17,570 nt of DNA from Chrysochromulina tobinii (taxonomy: Eukaryota; Haptophyta; Prymnesiales; Chrysochromulinaceae), in assembly GCA_001275005.1 (NCBI GenBank), contig JWZX01002648.1:1-17570 (forward strand), written 5' to 3'. This document shows positions 15,793 through 17,570 of this stretch, in pieces. The first letter of the stretch is position 1. The number at the start of each line of letters is the position of its first letter. The notes beneath the pieces are model-generated. The model made no database searches, was not told where the DNA came from, and was given only the letters and a program-made list of their open reading frames with translations. The position numbers were made by a program, and so were the translations under genes.

Positions 15793-16313
15793 CGCCGCCG
15801 CGGGCTGCGGGCACACAGGACGTGTACGCGGCCGCGAACGCCGCCTTCTTCTTGCCGCCGCCGCCGCCGCCGCCGCCACTGCCCTTGCCGTCTTCGAGTA
15901 CGTTCGTGCTCCACGGGCCAGCGCCCACGACGGCGCGGGAGCTGCCGAAGGCCCCACCAGCGCGCCGCTCGGACTCGCCGCCAGTGTCACCGACGCGGGC
16001 GCGAAACATGCGCCGTGACGAAGCTGCGCGTGCTCCGATGCATGCATCGCGCGCTGTGGGATTCTGGGCCGACTGGGAGGCACGCCCGCGAGATCCGCTG
16101 CTCGGCCAGCCGCCGCCTCCGGCTCGGCCAGCCACGATATCGCCATCAGCGTCGGCGGGCGAGCTCGAGGAGTCGCAGCTGTCGCCGAGAAAGCTGATCA
16201 AGAGCCTCACGGCCGCCGGGCTCACGTTGGAGGCGTCCGTGGTGGAGGTGCGGCCTCGGAGGCTCCCAGGAGAGGCAGAGCAGCGGTGGCCGAATCCGCC
16301 ACGTGTCAGCTGA
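15793..16313 (+). pseudogene. Truncated duplicate of the Sfi1-like gene 3' end
   Basis: This matches 4481-5001, the Pro-rich C-terminal tail of the Sfi1-like protein, ending at the same stop. It has no start and no Trp repeats, and it is preceded by unrelated sequence in a different frame. It is therefore a 5'-truncated fragment. One residue differs from the parent (FVLHGPAP versus FVLHRPAP). Confidence 0.85.
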
Positions 16314-16442
16314 AGGTCAGTACTAGTCACGGCGTAGTTTATCAAACAGTGAGGAGCAGCTGCATGTTAGATAAAAGAGATCTCCAACTACTACTCGTGT
16401 GCGTTGCGCCACGCCCGAAACCGCACACCCTTCACCCTACAA

Positions 16443-16907
16443 TCATGTCCAGTCAATCTGGTAGCGAGTGACGCGCGGCTCGGCGGCAACAATGTTGCGC
16501 ACCATTCGCTCGTAGATCGGAACCACCGGCGGCATTTCTTGGAGCTCCGGGCTGTCGTACTCAATGTTGACGTAGTAGCCTATCCGAATGAATTCTCGGT
16601 CGTGGTAGAAGCATGAGAGCAGAATCACGGTCACGCCGAGCAAGTCATCCGGCGGGATGGCCTCCGGGTTAGGCGGCTCGGCCTGGAAGACGATCCTGTA
16701 GCCACCAACCTGCATGGGCCCAACCAGGACCGAGTCAAGGCACTGGTCGTGCTCGCTGCTCTGAGCCGAGCCCACATAGATGAGCTTCCACTCGATGTCG
16801 TCGCTGATGGGCGCGAGGCACTCGAAACTCACCTCGAATTGAAATGGGCTGGTGAAGCGTGCGGGATTGTCAAGTACCACCACGTTGGTCACGTTCACGC
16901 ACGCCAT
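16443..16907 (-). CDS. ASF1: Histone chaperone Asf1, second copy
   Basis: This is a full-length duplicate of the Asf1 gene at 5131-5595, with an identical 154-residue protein and one silent difference at 16647 (GAC to GAT, Asp). The histone-contact residues are all retained. Its upstream flank is also duplicated, so it should carry the same promoter. If the duplication is genuine, the cell has two identical Asf1 genes about 11 kb apart. If it is an assembly artefact, this is the other allele. Confidence 0.93.
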   Translation of the reverse strand: MACVNVTNVVVLDNPARFTSPFQFEVSFECLAPISDDIEWKLIYVGSAQSSEHDQCLDSVLVGPMQVGGYRIVFQAEPPNPEAIPPDDLLGVTVILLSCFYHDREFIRIGYYVNIEYDSPELQEMPPVVPIYERMVRNIVAAEPRVTRYQIDWT

Positions 16908-17147
16908 GATCTCCACGTCTCTTTTTTCGCGAGGCGGCGGAGCGAGGGGGTGGAGGTCTTGCGGCTTTCGCTTTCCGCGCCGCGCGCCGGGACAAATGAA
17001 GAGGGCACTCTAAAGGCACTCTAAAGCAACAAAGTCATCTTGTCACTCCAGTGCAGGTTCTCGAGGGCGGTTTCATTTGCGTTGGGCGCGAGGCGGGCAG
17101 TCTTCTTATGGAACTCAGTGACGAACCTTTGCAGGTGGTCGAGGTCA
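16908..17147. promoter_or_regulatory. Duplicate of the ASF1/kinase intergenic region
   Basis: I found no base difference from 5596-5835, and it includes the GGCACTCTAAA direct repeat and the protein-like minus-strand segment. Both divergent genes of the second copy therefore keep their common upstream region. Confidence 0.5.
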
Positions 17148-17570
17148 ATGGGATGGCTCACGGGACTCGTCGTGGCAGCCGCCCTCTCGCTTCTCGCTGC
17201 TAGCGCCGACGCGCGGATCAACGACGTCAGGCTAGCCGTCTCTCGCAGCGGCCGCCTAGCGGCTGGCACGAGTTCACAGTACAGCAGCCGGCACTCCGCA
17301 CATCAGCTGCGGCGCCAACGGCCGTCGCCGCGTTGCGTGCTGCCGAGCTCGCCGGGCGATTCCGAACCGCTGTACACTGCGCTACGCGCGTTCCTGCTCA
17401 CGGCAGGCCTTTGTGCTCAGCCGAACGCGGTCACCGAATTGAGTGCGGGGTTCTGCAACTGGGTGTACCGTGTCGACTTGCCTGCGCCGACGGGCAGCGT
17501 GGTCGTCAAGCTCTTTAGCCCACTGGCCAAGCTAAGGCTCGAGCCGCCAATGCGCGGCTTGGGCGATGAG
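17148..17570 (+). CDS. Choline/ethanolamine-kinase-like protein, second copy (cut by window)
   Basis: This is the first 141 residues of a duplicate of the gene at 5836. It includes the hydrophobic N-terminus, the Ser/Arg-rich segment and the nucleotide-loop region through MRGLGDE. I found no base differences from the first copy. The reading frame is open at the window edge, so whether exon 2 and the downstream S28 peptidase are also duplicated is not visible here. Confidence 0.85.
   Translation, partial: MGWLTGLVVAAALSLLAASADARINDVRLAVSRSGRLAAGTSSQYSSRHSAHQLRRQRPSPRCVLPSSPGDSEPLYTALRAFLLTAGLCAQPNAVTELSAGFCNWVYRVDLPAPTGSVVVKLFSPLAKLRLEPPMRGLGDE

Larger units (their letters stand above)
15793..17570. 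repeat. Direct repeat of 4481-6258, offset 11,312 bp
   Basis: Every position from 15793 to the window end matches the base 11,312 upstream, except two differences I found: 4603 A versus 15915 G, and 5335 G versus 16647 A. The first changes Arg to Gly in the Sfi1-like tail, and the second is silent in ASF1. The repeat continues past the window edge. The simplest description is the start of a second head-to-tail copy of 4481-15792. Confidence 0.97.

Noticed and set aside
15232-16197. 321-residue continuous frame fusing the zinc-cluster protein to downstream sequence
   Set aside because: After 15792 it reads the Sfi1 tail in the wrong frame (Arg/Pro/Ser-rich). It crosses the duplication breakpoint and skips a plausible intron donor at 15601, so the fusion is unlikely to be a real protein.
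1-17570. A novel defence, toxin or mobile-element system
   Set aside because: No transposase, integrase, reverse transcriptase, nuclease or toxin-like gene was recognised on either strand. All confident genes are ordinary eukaryotic families.

Overview
This is GC-rich nuclear DNA from a unicellular eukaryote. A marine alga of the haptophyte or pelagophyte kind is my best guess. The evidence is a GT-AG intron, an Asf1 histone chaperone, a mitochondrial citrate-type carrier, a lysosomal-type S28 peptidase, a choline-kinase-family enzyme with an N-terminus resembling plastid targeting, strong G/C bias at third codon positions, and very short gaps between genes. The exact taxon is inference. I see no bacterial operons, CRISPR array, transposase, rRNA or tRNA.

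Layout: (1) 144-5001 (+) is a long Trp/Arg-rich repeat protein of the Sfi1 (centrin-binding) type. It occupies two reading frames that meet near 2330-2400. (2) 5131-5595 (-) is a complete intronless Asf1, tail-to-tail with the Sfi1-like gene. (3) 5836-7395 (+) is a two-exon choline/ethanolamine-kinase-like gene, head-to-head with Asf1. (4) 7489-8883 (+) is a secreted or lysosomal S28 serine peptidase (Pro-X carboxypeptidase/DPP2 type). (5) 8884-9657 has no recognised gene. (6) 9658-10385 (-) is a multi-EF-hand calcium-binding protein with a small intron or frame break near its 5' end. (7) 10628-11704 (+) is a DXD glycosyltransferase of the capsular-polysaccharide/GT32-like type. (8) 11952-12854 (-) is a tricarboxylate (citrate) carrier. 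(9) 13016-15031 (-) is a secreted JmjC/cupin-type oxygenase with an N-terminal Cys-rich motif. (10) 15232-about 15600 (+) is the first exon of an acidic protein whose zinc-binding cysteine cluster is cut off.

The most striking feature is structural. From 15793 to the end of the window, the sequence repeats 4481-6258 at a constant offset of 11,312 bp. I found only two base differences over 1,778 bp. The copy carries the 3' end of the Sfi1-like gene, a second complete Asf1 and the start of a second choline-kinase-like gene. It begins directly after a run of ten A's that interrupts the zinc-cluster gene. This is the junction expected from a head-to-tail tandem duplication of 4481-15792 (or a circular form of it). 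An assembly artefact in which two haplotypes were laid end to end would look the same.

The genes are ordinary eukaryotic housekeeping and secretory genes with no obvious common pathway. I see no defence system, biosynthetic cluster or clearly new multi-gene system. The points of interest are the duplication, the repeat structure of the Sfi1-like gene, the unusual targeting of the kinase, and a few gene-structure ambiguities.
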